From NCBI GenBank assembly GCA_025175895.1, contig CM045998.1, positions 12,633,153-12,697,152 of the forward strand: 64,000 nt of DNA, in the 5' to 3' direction. Shown here in pieces: positions 1-10,661 of the stretch (positions are counted from its first letter, which is position 1; the number at the start of each line of letters is the position of its first letter). The notes beneath the pieces were generated by a model. The model saw nothing but the letters and a program-made list of their open reading frames with translations, made no database searches and had not been told where the DNA came from. This DNA comes from Wurfbainia villosa. Lineage: Eukaryota; Streptophyta; Magnoliopsida; Zingiberales; Zingiberaceae. The position numbers and the translations under genes were made by a program.

Positions 1-1
1 C

Positions 2-839
2 TTGGGGCATGATCTGCCGAGGAGGGAGCGCTCTACTCCCAAAGGGTTTCTTAAAGAAATCCATGACGCAGCCGGGACATATGCTAAAGACAAGTCCGTG
101 TCGGCGCTCTGCGACATTATGAATGGGAACCTGACACAGGTATAGGTCTTTCGGCTCGACTCTACCTTAGTCTATATTGCGTCTTAACCACTTCTTTCTG
201 CAATTTTGGGCTCACCATCTGGAGTTGATGACGCGACTCCCCTTAATGACTGGGGCGTTCCAAGGCATGCACGCCCAAGTACCTTCGGGCTCGGCCCAAC
301 TCCACGAGAAGGAGAAAGATCTCGAGATCACCCAGGCTAAATCTGCCGTGCTCCGAGCCAAGGTCCTTCGATATGAGGGTGAGATGTCTGATCTGCGGAC
401 TCAAGTACTGGAGGTAGAAGAGTTGCAAAGCCAAGCTACCGAAGTGGAAGAGCTTCGGGCCCAAGCGGTTGAAACAGAGGAGCTCCAGGTGAAATTGCTC
501 AAGTCCAAACAGGCTCGACTGTCCCAGGCAACAACGGAAGCGACCCACCGAGAGAAGTTAGCGACTCGAGTGGAGACAGCCAAAGCCAAGCTAGCTTCAT
601 ATCAGGCTGGGGAAGAAGGTTGGTGGGAAAGCCGCAAGAAGGCTTTCCTGACTTCTAAAGAGTTTGTCGACATCTTGGGGGAGCGCACAGTCGATCTCTT
701 GGACATCGACTATCAGGGCGCCATTCGGCACTTCAAGTAGGCTAGCTACCCACCTAAAGGAGTCCCCGCTGATTTTCTGGATCTTCAACGCCTGATAGAT
801 GAGACTCTGGATGCAGAGCTTGGCGAGCTTAAAGGATAG
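2..839 (+). pseudogene. Remnant of a coiled-coil protein, retroelement-associated
   Basis: An open stretch at 2-138 ends at a splice-donor-like CAG|GTATAG. A second open stretch (177-740) encodes a heptad-rich, Glu/Gln/Leu-rich coiled coil, with repeated VEELQ / VEELRAQ words at about residues 80-105 of that stretch. A TAG at 738-740 interrupts the frame, which then continues in phase (ASYPPKGVPADFLDLQ...) to a TAG at 837-839, so the product was longer. The expected splice acceptor near 190 is not clean. I do not recognise a functional family. Similar coiled-coil ORFs are commonly annotated beside plant gypsy-type elements, and the surroundings are all retroelements. No function is claimed. 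Confidence 0.4.
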
Positions 840-884
840 CTTGTAGCTAGCTTTAATAGTTTTTTTAAACTTGTACTGCCTATC

Positions 885-1630
885 AACTTTAATATACTTA
901 GTACCTTCCTAATGCCCCTTTTAGGCTTGGAAGCCTTGGTCATTTTGGTCTTGTCTGGGTTGATCTTAGGGGTAACTCCCCTTATAACCTTCTTAGTGAC
1001 CTTAGGTTTCTTTAAAACCTTAGTCACTAGACACACATCATGGTCAACTCTAGGGATGACCTCTCTTGTGACCTTGACTTTCCTAGACCTATGGATGGTT
1101 CCATAATCAAATGAAACACTATGGTAGGTCTCCTTGGGATTTTGTTTGTGGCCCAAACCTTTCTTTCCCCTAGATGGTTCTTGCCTTCTAAACCCTAATT
1201 TTTGATCATTTGATCATATAATCATGTTTTCCATCTTCCTTAGGGTCTTCTCTATTCTCTCAATCTTTGACCTCAAAGCTTGGTTCTATAACTCTAATTG
1301 ACCAATTTTTAAATTTTCATTTATTCTTTGGGCATTATTTTTTCTTTTAGGCATATGTCTACTCTTCTTAGAGTTAATGCCTAAATAATTTTCTACCTTC
1401 CTAATAGTTTCCTTAGATAGAATTATTTTAGGATTATTTGTTCTAGATTTGTCCTTAACCCTAATATTGCAAGATTTAACACTTAAGCAATAAGATTTAT
1501 TTCTAGCATGTTTTTCGTGATTATGCACAATAGCAAGAGTATTAACATTACTCCTGGCATGCTTTTGACTAATAATTAAAGAAAGAGCATTATTTAAATT
1601 TACCTTAGAGTTTGCTTTAGCTCCCCCTAC
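885..1630 (-). pseudogene. Copia gag remnant, C-terminal half (element D)
   Basis: Read on the minus strand this encodes a Lys/Arg-rich gag C-terminus (FDYGT.HRSRK, VCLVTK, LKPKR.IRKV) that follows the same order as the intact gag at 61032-62606. Frames are broken and the sequence loses similarity near 885. Pol should follow to the left but is absent. The N-terminal half continues at 2949-3740; between them a 1.3-kb TIR element has inserted. The intact relative shows the insertion point directly, because its CCCCCTACATG run is continuous there. Confidence 0.7.
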
Positions 1631-2948
1631 GGCTACGAATGGTACAGGGTAATCAGACTTGTAATGTAATCAGGATTACATTATAAGATGATTTACTTTG
1701 TTTGGTAACATTTCAAAGATGTAATGTAATGTAATTGCATTACAAAATAAGAGCCAAGATCCATAATCTCGATTACGAAAGAAAAGCTATGTAATCCGAT
1801 TATATTACGGACTCAATATTTATCATGACAAATATATCCTTCTTTTATTTTTCTCATTGCTTCCCGGCGCTTGTCGACGACGACCACTAGCGACCTTCGG
1901 CGACGTCGTCGGCCGGTGATGGTCATCGACCGGTGGGCAACAATCGATCGATGATTGGTCGGCGATCGATCGACGGCTGTCGACCCACCGACGACTGACC
2001 GACGACCGTCAACCGGTTGACGATCAACCGACAGTCGTCGATCGGCCGACGGTCGACGACCGCCCGACGGTCGACGGTCGACGATCGCCTGGCCGTCGAT
2101 GACCGACTGGCGACCGGTCAACGATCGACCGACGACCGACCAATGGCCGCCGATCGATTGGCGACAAACGACCGACCAGTGACCAACCAGCGACCGATCG
2201 GCGATCACCGGCAACGGTCGACGATCGTTCGGCGATCGGCTGGCGACCGATGATCGCTCGGCAATCGATCGGCGGCCGACGCGATCGGCCGGCTGATCGG
2301 CCGATCGGCCGGCGATCGGCCGGCCGATCGAGGCCGATCGATCGGCGACATCGCGCCGATCGGCGGTCGGCGACGGGCGGCCGCGATCGGCGATCGACGA
2401 TCGGCGATCGCGCGACCGACAACCGGTTGGCGGTCGACGACCAGCTGATGCCCGCCGACGATCGACCGACGGACGACGACCGATCGATGATCGGCCAGCG
2501 ACCGATGATCGACGATCGGGCCACGATTGTCCGACGACTGACGACCGGTGATCGGCTGGGATCGACGATCGGTCGGCGATCGGGCAGCGACCGACTGGCG
2601 ACGGTCGACGATCGACCGACAACGGTCGACGATCGACCGACAATGGTCGACGATTGACCGACAACGGTCGACGATCGAATACCGACCGATGGCTAGCGAT
2701 CGACGACTAAGAATTATATTACCTTAAGAAGAAATTATAAGGGTATTTTTGTCATTTTATAATAATTTGAATTACATTCCTTATAACAAATATGAATACC
2801 AAATAAACGAATATAATCACTTTTGTAATCAAAGATTACACACCAATCGCTAACCAAACACAGTAATGTAATACACATTACATTATATTACATCACAAAC
2901 TTGATTACATTAAAAGGTTGATTACATTACCTCGTACCAAACATAGCC
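1631..2948. mobile_element. Non-autonomous TIR element, PIF/Harbinger (Tourist)-like, 1318 bp
   Basis: The ends are an imperfect terminal inverted repeat: GGCTACGAATGGTAC on the left, and GGCTATGTTTGGTAC as the reverse complement of the right end. A 3-bp direct repeat TAC (1628-1630 and 2949-2951) flanks it. The uninterrupted gag copy near 61840 confirms the insertion point. TIRs beginning GG-C-TGTTTGGT with 3-bp target duplications are typical of PIF/Harbinger; the usual TSD is TTA/TAA, so TAC is a little unusual. Subterminal DNA is rich in TAATGTAATC-type words on both sides. No transposase is encoded. Only the boundaries are strong; the superfamily is inferred. Confidence 0.75.
1861..2700. 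repeat. GC-rich GATCG/CGACC low-complexity core of the TIR element
   Basis: About 840 bp built almost entirely from overlapping words such as CGATCG, GACCGAC, GGTCGACG and CGGCCGAT, on both strands. It is sharply GC-rich against AT-rich flanks. All long open frames here translate to low-complexity Arg/Asp/Ser strings with no start context, so I treat them as by-products. The word set matches that seen where CAGTCGACTG palindromes in nearby LTRs have been altered. Confidence 0.75.
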
Positions 2949-3740
2949 TACATGTGTAGCTCCTCCTTTGCCCTTAGTTGGTTGTCTTCCCTTAGGGCAT
3001 TGGCTTCTATAGTGCCCCTTTTGATGACATTTGAAGTAAATTATGTGTTCTTTGCTCTTGATTGTTGGGGCTCCGACATCCTTAGGTTTTTCATGAACTT
3101 TTGGCGATGGTTGAGTCTTCTTGACTCGCTTTGCTCTTGTAGTGTCCGACTTCCCTACACTCAAAACATATGATGTGATCTTTATTTTTATGAATTTCAT
3201 TTGAGTTACCTAGAGTGGTGGTGGAAGCCTCTTGAACTGGTTCATCACTTTTCCCTGAGGTTGATGACTATTCTTCTTGCTCCGACATTGAGGATGGTCT
3301 CTCCTCCCCCTCAATTCTAGAAGTGGAGACTTCTTCAATCTCCTCTACCGGTCCGGATGTTGAGCATCTTTCAACCTCCGAATCCTCAAGCTCTTGGGAT
3401 TTTTCTTCACTTGAGGTCAGTGAGGAATTTTCATGAAGCTATGCCAATTTGCTCTATAGCTCATTGACATCTTGAAATTCACCTAATCTCAACAAGACAT
3501 CGTTAGGTAATGAATTTAATATCATTTGCGTTACCTTATCATTTCTTTCAAATTTTCGGAGTTGGTCTTGGGTCCATCTCTTCTTCTTGAGATATCCTCC
3601 CTTTGAACTCTTTGGATATTTGAATATGTCCTTTAAGGCGAACCAATGCTCGATGTCCATCATTAAGAAATTCTCTATCCACATCCTCCATTGATCAAAT
3701 CCCTTAGCTCTAAAAAGTTCATATGGAGGAGGATGTTGAT
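2949..3740 (-). pseudogene. Copia gag remnant, N-terminal half (element D)
   Basis: Minus-strand translation gives a gag N-terminal domain segment (3454-3684: KKKRWTQDQLRKFERNDKV), an acidic Ser/Glu linker, and a CCHC zinc knuckle region (about 2975-3035, YFKCHQKGHYRSQC) whose first cysteine is now tyrosine. Frameshifts and stops split it. It lies just downstream (minus sense) of a primer-binding site and LTR, as expected for gag. Together with 885-1630 it is one dead gag. Confidence 0.75.
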
Positions 3741-3830
3741 GTCAAATCCTAATCTAAAACTTGGCTCCTCTGTCTTCCTTCTTCCCTCTAGCGGTGCTCC
3801 TTTGGTTGTTAAGCCCTGAAGAGCGACCTC

Positions 3831-3842
3831 GCTCTGATACCA
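3831..3842 (-). other. Primer-binding site of copia element D
   Basis: The minus strand reads TGGTATCAGAGC, complementary to the 3' end of plant initiator tRNA-Met. It sits 2 bp from the LTR end CCCTACA, the standard position for priming minus-strand DNA synthesis. Confidence 0.85.
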
Positions 3843-3844
3843 AT

Positions 3845-5364
3845 TGTAGGGAATTGATGGTCACGCTAAAGGGGGATGAATAGCTATTTTGCGTCATTCG
3901 ATGGAATTCATTCGCGTTCGTCTATAAAATGTTAGTGTGCACAGTGGAATACAAATACAAATACACACAACATGAGACAAACACTCACAAACAATGCACA
4001 AGCATATAATGTGGTTCGAAACCTAGGATTCCTATTCCACAGGTTGAGCTCAAGTGAGCTCTAGTGATGCAAACCACCACTAATAAACTCATTCTCGGAA
4101 CAATTCGGAGGTAGAGAAACCTCTTACAATGTTTACAATAATAAACAAGATAAATACAAGCAAATACAATGGAATACAAGTAAAGAAAACTTTACAATGA
4201 AGATTGCTTTTGTTTGCTTGCTTGGTTGCTTGAACTACTCTTGAAGATCCTGAAATGCACCAACACTTCATTTTAAATTGCCCCAAGAACCATTCACGAA
4301 ACCATGACCGAAATCCTCCACGAACTGCTCCTTTTATGACCTGCATCAGGATGATTTCGCATCTGACAGTCGACTGACTATAGTGCAATTGTATCACAAT
4401 GGACTTGATCCACGTTGACATTCTAGCCAACGGATACACTGACAGTTGACTGCTATTACTATTAGTCGACTGCCAAGCCCTTAGTCGACTTCCAAGTCAA
4501 CTACCGAGCTTTCTGTGCTCGTGTCCGCAAACAGCAGTCGACTGCCATCCATAGCAGTCCACTGCCCCTTGGTCAGTCAACTAGAAATTCCTCCAGTCGA
4601 CTGTCAGAGAACATTTGGCAGTCTAGCCTCTAGTCGACTACCGATCAGTCGACTAGTTATAATCCCAATCGACTGCTCTTAAGTTAACTCGGCTTCCGAG
4701 TGTTAAACACTCAGACAATCGACTGTCCAATACCCCAGTTGACTAATAAACCTCAACAATGAGGTTTAACCCCAAGTATGATTCCCTCATACTTGATAGA
4801 CTACCCTTAGCCTAGACCTAAGCCTTCTAGCCACTTCCATCATCCTCACACCTATCAGATCTCTCTAAGTTATTCATGACTTGTTCATCTATATTCTAGC
4901 CTTCAGGTGCTTCTATCGGCTATTATCATGCTAACCGGGTCTACATCGCCAAGGTACATTTGAACTTACGCCGCCAACCATTGGACTTATGCCGCCAAAA
5001 CTACAACTTAGACTTTATGCCGCCAATATCACACCATTTGACTTCCCAAATGCTAAGATCCATTTGGACTTATGCTGCCAAAACTCGACTTTACACCACC
5101 AATATTACACTCTTGGACTTCCCTTGTCAGCTCCATGTTGGACTTTCCAAATGCCAAGACCCATGCTTGGACTTTCCAATTGCCAAATACACAAGACTTG
5201 GACTTTCTATGCCAAGTATACAAGACTTGGACTTCCCATACCAAGTATACAAGACTTGGACTTTCCATGACAATCACATTATCATACGTTTTGTCGAACA
5301 TCAAAATACTGCTTGAGTTAAACTCGAGTCTGGTCAATCATGACCAGGGTTGATTGCATCAACA
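3845..5364 (-). mobile_element. 5' LTR of copia element D (minus orientation)
   Basis: In minus orientation it begins TGTTGATGCAATC and ends CCCTACA next to the primer-binding site, 1520 bp. It resembles the other copia LTRs of this window: a CTATT-CACCCCC-like end region, a CGACTTGTGTCGAGAA-type sequence, and numerous 10-bp CAGTCGACTG palindromes or one-base variants concentrated at 4365-4740. The rightmost 400 bp contain short degenerate repeats of the form ACTTGGACTTTCC/ATGCC. No second LTR of this element is inside the window. Confidence 0.8.
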
Positions 5365-5369
5365 ACAAT

Positions 5370-6050
5370 ATTATCCACTCAAGTGGACTTAATGAGGATG
5401 TTGTCCACATACACCTCGATGTTTCGGCCAATCTGCATCCGAAAGACTTTGTCCATTAGTCTTTGATAAGTGGCGCTAGCGTTTTTTAGTCCGAATGATA
5501 TGACTTGATAACAAAAAGTGTCCTCTATAGTGACAAAGCTAAATTTCTCCTGATCTTCCCGAGATAGGGGAATTTAGTGATATCTCTGATAAGCATCCAA
5601 CATGCAAATAATTTCGCACCTTGCAGTCGAGTCAACCAATTGATCTGTTTAAGGCAAGGGGTAGCAATATTGGGGACACACATTATTAAGATTGCGAAAA
5701 TCTACACACACCCTCCACTTGCCTCCCAATTTAGGCATTAACACTGCATTGGAAAGCCATGAAGGGAACTAGACCTCCCAGATGTGCCTCGCCTGTAGTA
5801 GCTTCTGTACTTCAGCTTGTATGATTTGATCTTTTTCTAGTCCGAAGTGCCTTCTTTTTTGTTTCACTGGTTGAGCTACGAGTAGAATGTTTAACCGATG
5901 TTATATCACGGCTTGAGAGATTCTTTTGTTCTGATCCTTGAGCTAGGCAAAAACATCTCGGTTGTCCGAGAGATAGCTGATCACTTTTTGCTTTATCTCG
6001 GGCGGTAAATCAACTACAATTCGAATACTCCTACCGAGTTGTTCAGGCCA
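5370..6050 (-). pseudogene. Gypsy reverse transcriptase remnant
   Basis: The minus strand shows Ty3/gypsy RT sequence with stops: around 5390-5530 it reads approximately YQ-ISFGLKNASATYQRLMDKVF....NIEVYVDNILIKS, where the catalytic YVDD box is YVDN. Upstream, at about 5700-5800, is F-SNAVLMPKLGGKWRVCVDF. It is truncated on the left by copia LTR D. It follows a protease-like region and gag, giving the gypsy-type order gag-PR-RT. Confidence 0.7.
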
Positions 6051-6053
6051 GAC

Positions 6054-6728
6054 CTATATGGCTTCCTCTTCACCAAAGGGCTCTTCTCGGAGAGTGTAGA
6101 CCTCCGCGGGCTCCATCCTTCGGCTCTTCTTGGAACTCATTCGAACTTCCTCTACATAGCTCTTTCTGACTGCCTTTTGATCTCTCGCGACCTCTCTGAC
6201 TTGGTTATTCATCAGGAACTTGATCTTTTGATGATAGGTTGATACGACAACTTTAAAGGAGTGAAGAATTGGTCTCTCCAAAATGACATTGTAAGTTGAA
6301 GCAGTATCTACCACTGTGAAAGTGGTAATTCTGGTCTGGTGGAGGGGCTCATCTTCGAGAGATAAGGGTAGGTCAATTCGATCGAGCGGTGCCACTTCAT
6401 ACCCCAAAAAACCAAAAAGGGCAGTGTTCATCGATTGAAGCTTGGCTGGATCGAGCTGCATGTGAACAAAAGCCTCTTTAAATAGAATGTTTACCGAGCT
6501 ACTTGTATCCACAAATATTCGAGTCACATAATAGTTAACTAAAGTGGCCTGAATCACAAGAGCATCATCATGGGGAATGGAGATTCCTCGTAGGTCCTCG
6601 ACATCGAAGCTTATTAAAGGTCCTTTAGCTCGTCCCCTGCTAGTACCCACTTCCATATTCTTCAGTTGTCTTCCATGGGCCTTCCTCGCTCTGTTGGAAT
6701 CTCCATTAGTTGATCCTCCTGTAATCAT
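6054..6728 (-). pseudogene. Gypsy aspartic protease region
   Basis: A 224-codon open frame with the retropepsin-like core FVDTSSSVNILF; the canonical active site is DTG, so Gly to Ser has probably inactivated it. It continues with a conserved STYNVILERPILH stretch typical of plant gypsy polyproteins. It lies between the gag (7.0-8.1 kb) and RT (5.4-6.0 kb) of the same minus-strand element. Confidence 0.75.
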
Positions 6729-6949
6729 ATTAATAGTACCTCGTTGCGGAGTATTGGACGTGTCTCGCTGAGAATCCCGATGGGGAGCTCGCTGCCTTGA
6801 GGAGAACTCGAGGGCTCTTTGTGGTGTCTTAGCTCGTCTATTGGATTCATTAGGTCAGGGTCGTCGGGCTTGTCTCAGGGGGATGTGTCGAGCGTCGAGC
6901 CTTGGCTCTAGCCTTGCTTCGAGCTGTGGTAACCCCTGTTGAGTTTCTA

Positions 6950-8127
6950 TACTCCTCTCGTGCTCCTGCACTACTTGTTTGATCTTATCGGCCAAACTAT
7001 GACACTCTTGGGTGGAATGATTATACACTTGATGGAAAGCACAAAATCAAGGGGATTGACCCGGCACAACTAGTGGCCAAGCGATCTCTTGAACAGTTTG
7101 GGTAGCCTTATCCCTGGCTGGGTGAGGCGCGTAAGCATGGGGAGCTCGAGGGGGCCGAGCAAGAGTAGGGAAAAGAGCCTTCTTATTCGGGCACGACAGA
7201 TGAGGTTTTCTTGGGTCTCCTGCAACTTTGTGTTCATCTGCAGCTCTCTCAACCTCTTCCAGATTAATGTACACTTCAGCTTGCCCCAACAAGGCTTCGA
7301 AATCGACAGGAGGGTCTTTTCATCAAGGATTTAGAAAAATCCCCTCGTATTAATCCTTGAGAGCAAGCGTTGACCACGGTCTCGGGCGAGACATAGGAAA
7401 CATCCATAGCTATCCGATTGAAGCAATGTATGTATTTCCTCAAGGACTCCCGACTTCTCTGCTTTATAGACAAAAGATATTGGACAGTCCTATGATACCT
7501 CTTGCTACTAGCAAAATACTATAAAAAGAGAGCACAGAGGTTCGTGAAGGAACGAATGAATCCCTGGGGAAGCTGGTTGAACGATCTTTGCGCGGATCCA
7601 GTCAAAGTGATAGAGAAAACTTTGCACTTCACCTCGTCAGAATAGTTGTGCAGCAAAGCGACTTTCTCAAACCAACCCAAATGTTTTTCAGGATCGGAGG
7701 AGCTATTATATTCTCCGATTGACAACAACTTGAAATGTCTGGGCAGATTCTCAGCTATAATATTAGGAGAAAATGGAGTACCTCGGCTGGTCGTCGGAGC
7801 TTTCCCCTTTTTGGGGTCTTGGTCGAGTGGCTTGCAGGAGAGCGCTTCTTTGGACGACCCCTGTAGAGATGTCATTGAAGAAGACTCTGCCAGTAGCGAT
7901 CTTATCGGGATTGCTCTTGGGGGAGCGAGAGTCGGAGGTGTTGGTGCTGGCGCTAGTGCAGGTGCCTGAGTCGGACTTGGAGACGCAGGCATCAGGGTAG
8001 GGTCTCGAGAAAAATGCTCCCGCAGAACTCCCTCTATGGTTTCTTTGACTAGGACAATGATATTTTCTCTCATCATGATCTCTTCGATGGAGCTTTGATT
8101 TTCGGAATTTGCTCTATGGTCCCTCAT
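6950..8127 (-). pseudogene. Gypsy gag remnant
   Basis: Minus-strand pieces 8127-7519, 7473-7276 and 7292-7047 together form a gag. The N-terminal part is Pro/Ala-rich (PTQAPALAPAPTPPTLAP), then comes the retrotransposon-gag core (DPEKHLGWFEKVALLHNYSDEVKCKVFSITLTGSAQRSFNQLP), then FNRIAMDVSYVSPETVVNA. Around 6960-7050 the frame gives FCAFHQVYNHSTQEC, the Cys-His motif found before the protease in plant gypsy gags. At least two frameshifts break it. The first Met at 8127 follows sequence that resembles the usual start of the internal region (TGGCGTTGTCTATGGGGAC on the minus strand). Confidence 0.75.
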
Positions 8128-8159
8128 TTGCGTCTCAGTTAAACCAAGGTCCCCATAGA

Positions 8160-8402
8160 CAACGCCATTTATGTTGCGGTTGAGACATCGAGATGCGGGG
8201 TTTCACAACAACAAATGTGATTTGGCGCCTGCTGAATCGGATGATGTCTGCTGACTCAGATGGATTGATGACTCATCTCGGATGAGGACTACTGACTTGT
8301 CTCGACTGGAGATTGATGGCTCGTCTCAGATGAGAACTGTTGACTTGTCTCGGCTAGAGACTGCTGGCTCGTCTCAGATGGAGACTGCTGACTTGTCTCA
8401 AT
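8160..8402 (-). mobile_element. Gypsy 5' LTR, inner part, interrupted at 8403
   Basis: Lies immediately upstream (minus sense) of the gypsy gag and ends near the internal start. It contains a minisatellite (8225-8402) of about 30-bp units (GACTTGTCTCAGATGGAGAC-like). The same type of repeat ends the LTR-like sequence at 29540-29689, so this is the 3' part of the LTR. The remainder of the LTR is found 15 kb away at 23621-24260, separated by the copia composite. Confidence 0.65.
8225..8402 (-). repeat. 30-bp minisatellite in the gypsy LTR
   Basis: About six degenerate tandem units of ACTTGTCTCRGMTGGAGAC type. Because the unit is a multiple of three, the minus strand reads SETSQQSP repeats, but no gene context supports translation. 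Confidence 0.75.
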
Positions 8403-8602
8403 TGTTGGGTGTATAGGGAATACAATTAAAGTCACACATTGATAAGACATGGAAAAGATCATGTGCTTATAAGAAAAAAGATATCTCCATTGGTATGAGG
8501 TCTTTTGGGTAAAGCCCAAAAATAAAAATCATGAGGGCTTAAGGCCTAAAGTGGACAATATCATATAATTGTGGAGATATGTGAAACTTATATGCACCAA
8601 CA
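8403..8602 (+). mobile_element. Short 200-bp LTR at the 5' end of the copia composite
   Basis: Starts TGTTGGGTGTATAGGG and ends TGCACCAACA, with a primer-binding site 2 bp downstream. The length and sequence (ATCTCCATTGGTATGAGG, GGGCTTAAGGCC) fit a short plant copia/TRIM-type LTR. It is unlike the 1231-bp LTR that closes the composite at 22390-23620, so the two ends do not form an ordinary LTR pair. Confidence 0.7.
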
Positions 8603-8604
8603 AG

Positions 8605-8617
8605 TGGTATCAAAGCC
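8605..8617 (+). other. Primer-binding site, copia composite
   Basis: TGGTATCAAAGCC, one mismatch from the initiator tRNA-Met complement TGGTATCAGAGCC, two bases after the short LTR. Confidence 0.75.
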
Positions 8618-8656
8618 CGGATCGCGTCGTAAGATCTAACCATCAACCAGAGCACA

Positions 8657-10220
8657 ATGGCTTTTCAAGAGGGGTATAGCATGGTGCGGCCTCCATTCTT
8701 CGACGGCAACAATTTCGACTATTGGAAAGGTAGGATGGAATACTACCTTATGAACGATATTGATAATTGATTTAGTGTTGTAGATGGGTTCGAGAAGCCG
8801 GTCGACGAGTTTGGAGCGCCACTACCACCCAAGGATTGGACAAGGGAAATGGCAAAGAAGGCGCAAGTAAATGCAAAAGCAACAACCACACTCCAATGTG
8901 GTATATCAAAGGAGCAACTATCTAAGGTAGGACCCTTCGAATCTGCAAAGGAGCTTTGGGAGAAGCTCATCGAACTAAATGAAGGGTCAAAGGAGAGAAG
9001 AAGAGCAAAAAGGGACCTTTTGATAGGCCAACTCCAAAGCTTTGCCATGAATACCAACGAGACCGTGAGCCAAATGCACGGTCGCTTCAAGGAGATAGTC
9101 AACGAACTACATATAATAGGTGAGAAGGTCGATAATCGAGATCTTGTGAGGTATGTACTTCAAGCTTTCTCTAGAACAATTTTATGGGCATCAATGGTAG
9201 ATGCCTATAAGGTCTCTAGGGATCTTTCTTTAGTTAAGATAGATGAACTTGTTTGTGAATTTAAGCTACATGAGCATGCTAACACTTCTTCGAAAGAAAA
9301 AGGTATAGCTCTTGTTGTAGGTAAGAAGGACAAGAAGAAGAAGGAGAAGAAGGAGGTTTCCTCTTCACCTGAGTCAGAGGAGGAATCTTTAAGTAGCGAT
9401 GAGGAGATATTGGCTAATGAGGTGGCTCACTATGTAAAGAAGTTTGGTGGGAGGTCAAGGAAACTCACCAAGAAGGATGTAAGGAGGATGTTCAAATCCT
9501 CCAAAGGTAAAACCTCAACTAGTTCAATTTCTATTCCTAATGTAATTTGTTATGGTTGCAACAAGAAAGGGCACATCAAGCCGAATTGCCCGAACCTAAA
9601 GAAGAAGGAGGAGAAAGAAAAGAAAAGAAGAAAAAGAAGAAGAAGGAGGTCATGGTAGCCCAAATGTGGGATACACAAAGCCTAGAAGACTCATCGGATG
9701 AGGAGGAGCTTTGCCATGTCACCCGCAATTTTGCACTCATGGCCATGAGGATGAAGCCGGAAGCTCAAGTGAGTCATCATCATCATCCTCAAGTGATGAT
9801 GAGGTAAAAGACTCCCCTAGGATAGAATTGCTTTATAAAACTATTGCATGTCTTCAAAATGCTTTAAATAGATCAAAATCTAGGATTAATGACCTAAAAG
9901 TAGAAATTAGGAAAATTAGAGATGTAGAACCTTCTTGTAATGATGCATGTTCACTTAAGGAAGAGAATGATGAGCTTAAAAAGGAAATAGGTAAATTAAG
10001 AGCATGCTTAGAAAAATTTATAAATGACTCAAAATACCTAGACATGATACTTAGGGATCAAAGGGTCATTTACAACAAGACCGGAATAGGATACAAACCT
10101 AAGGAAAAGAAAGTAACTTTTGCCTCCCTAATAAGTAGAAAAACAACACTTAGAGGCAATGTTAGAAAGGCTTGGGTCTCTAAGAAATTTTTAGTTGATG
10201 CTACCGGACCTAAGATTTGA
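8657..10220 (+). pseudogene. Copia gag, broken (element B)
   Basis: ATG at 8657 (MAFQEGYSMVRPPFFDGNNFDYWKG) starts a copia gag. An in-frame TGA at 8768 is followed by the same frame open to 9658: gag domain with AKELWEKLIELNEGS and FKEIVNELHIIGEKV, then a basic linker and a CCHC knuckle (CYGCNKKGHIKPNC, about 9549-9590). In the purine-rich AAGAAG tract near 9600-9650 the frame shifts. The remainder runs through two other frames (9660-9807 and 9711-10220), giving a Ser-rich acidic stretch, a coiled coil and the WVSKKFLVDATGP motif before the protease. A nucleocapsid-type RNA-binding protein is the expected function; this copy is dead. Confidence 0.85.
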
Positions 10221-10239
10221 GTGCTTAAAATTTGTATTT

Positions 10240-10661
10240 TTCATGTTGTATAGGTAGGAGGACCAAGCTTGTGGATTGTTGATAGTGATTGCTCAAAACA
10301 CATGACCGGTGATGAGAGCAATTTTTCAACAATCAACCACATTAGCAAAGGGAATGTGTCTTTTGGAAATAGTGAAAAACTTAAAATTCTAGGAAAAGGC
10401 ACAATTGAGGTATCCTCAAATCTTGCCATTCATAAAGTACTATTGGTTGAAAACATGAAGTTTAACTTGCTTAGTGTAAGTCAATTATGTGATGCAAATT
10501 TTGATGTTCAATTTGACTCTTCTAAATGCCTTATAAGACATAAGAAATTAAATGATTGCATGTTAGTTGGATATAGAAAATTAAATATTTATTATGTTGA
10601 TTTATCATATGCCGCTAACATTTCCCCTAAGTGTCTTATGGCAAAAGAAGAAGAGAGTTAG
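10240..10661 (+). pseudogene. Copia protease domain (element B)
   Basis: Reads LWIVDSDCSKHMTGDESNF, the copia protease signature in which the catalytic D-S-G has become D-S-D. It then runs through FNLLSVSQLCDANFDVQF to about 10661. It would cleave the gag-pol polyprotein. The Gly to Asp change at the active-site loop and the stop at 10659-10661 indicate loss of function. Confidence 0.85.

Noticed and set aside
1813..2664. Long open frames on both strands (up to 283 codons) in the GATCG-rich core
   Set aside because: Low-complexity Arg/Asp/Ser strings that appear in several frames at once; they result from short repeated words lacking stop codons, inside a non-autonomous TIR element.
4960..5353. 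Overlapping plus- and minus-strand frames reading CQ.PCLDFP / LDFP repeats, also at 15362-15842, 17067-17514 and 59140-59478
   Set aside because: Translations of the degenerate AAGTCCAACATGGG repeats in LTRs; no conserved start or gene context.
8225..8402. Regular repeats that might suggest a CRISPR-like array
   Set aside because: Units abut without unique spacers, and the DNA is eukaryotic.
8225..8519. SETSQQSP repeat protein on the minus strand
   Set aside because: A 30-bp minisatellite in an LTR whose period is a multiple of three; the frame crosses from the gypsy LTR into the copia LTR, so it cannot be an ancestral gene.
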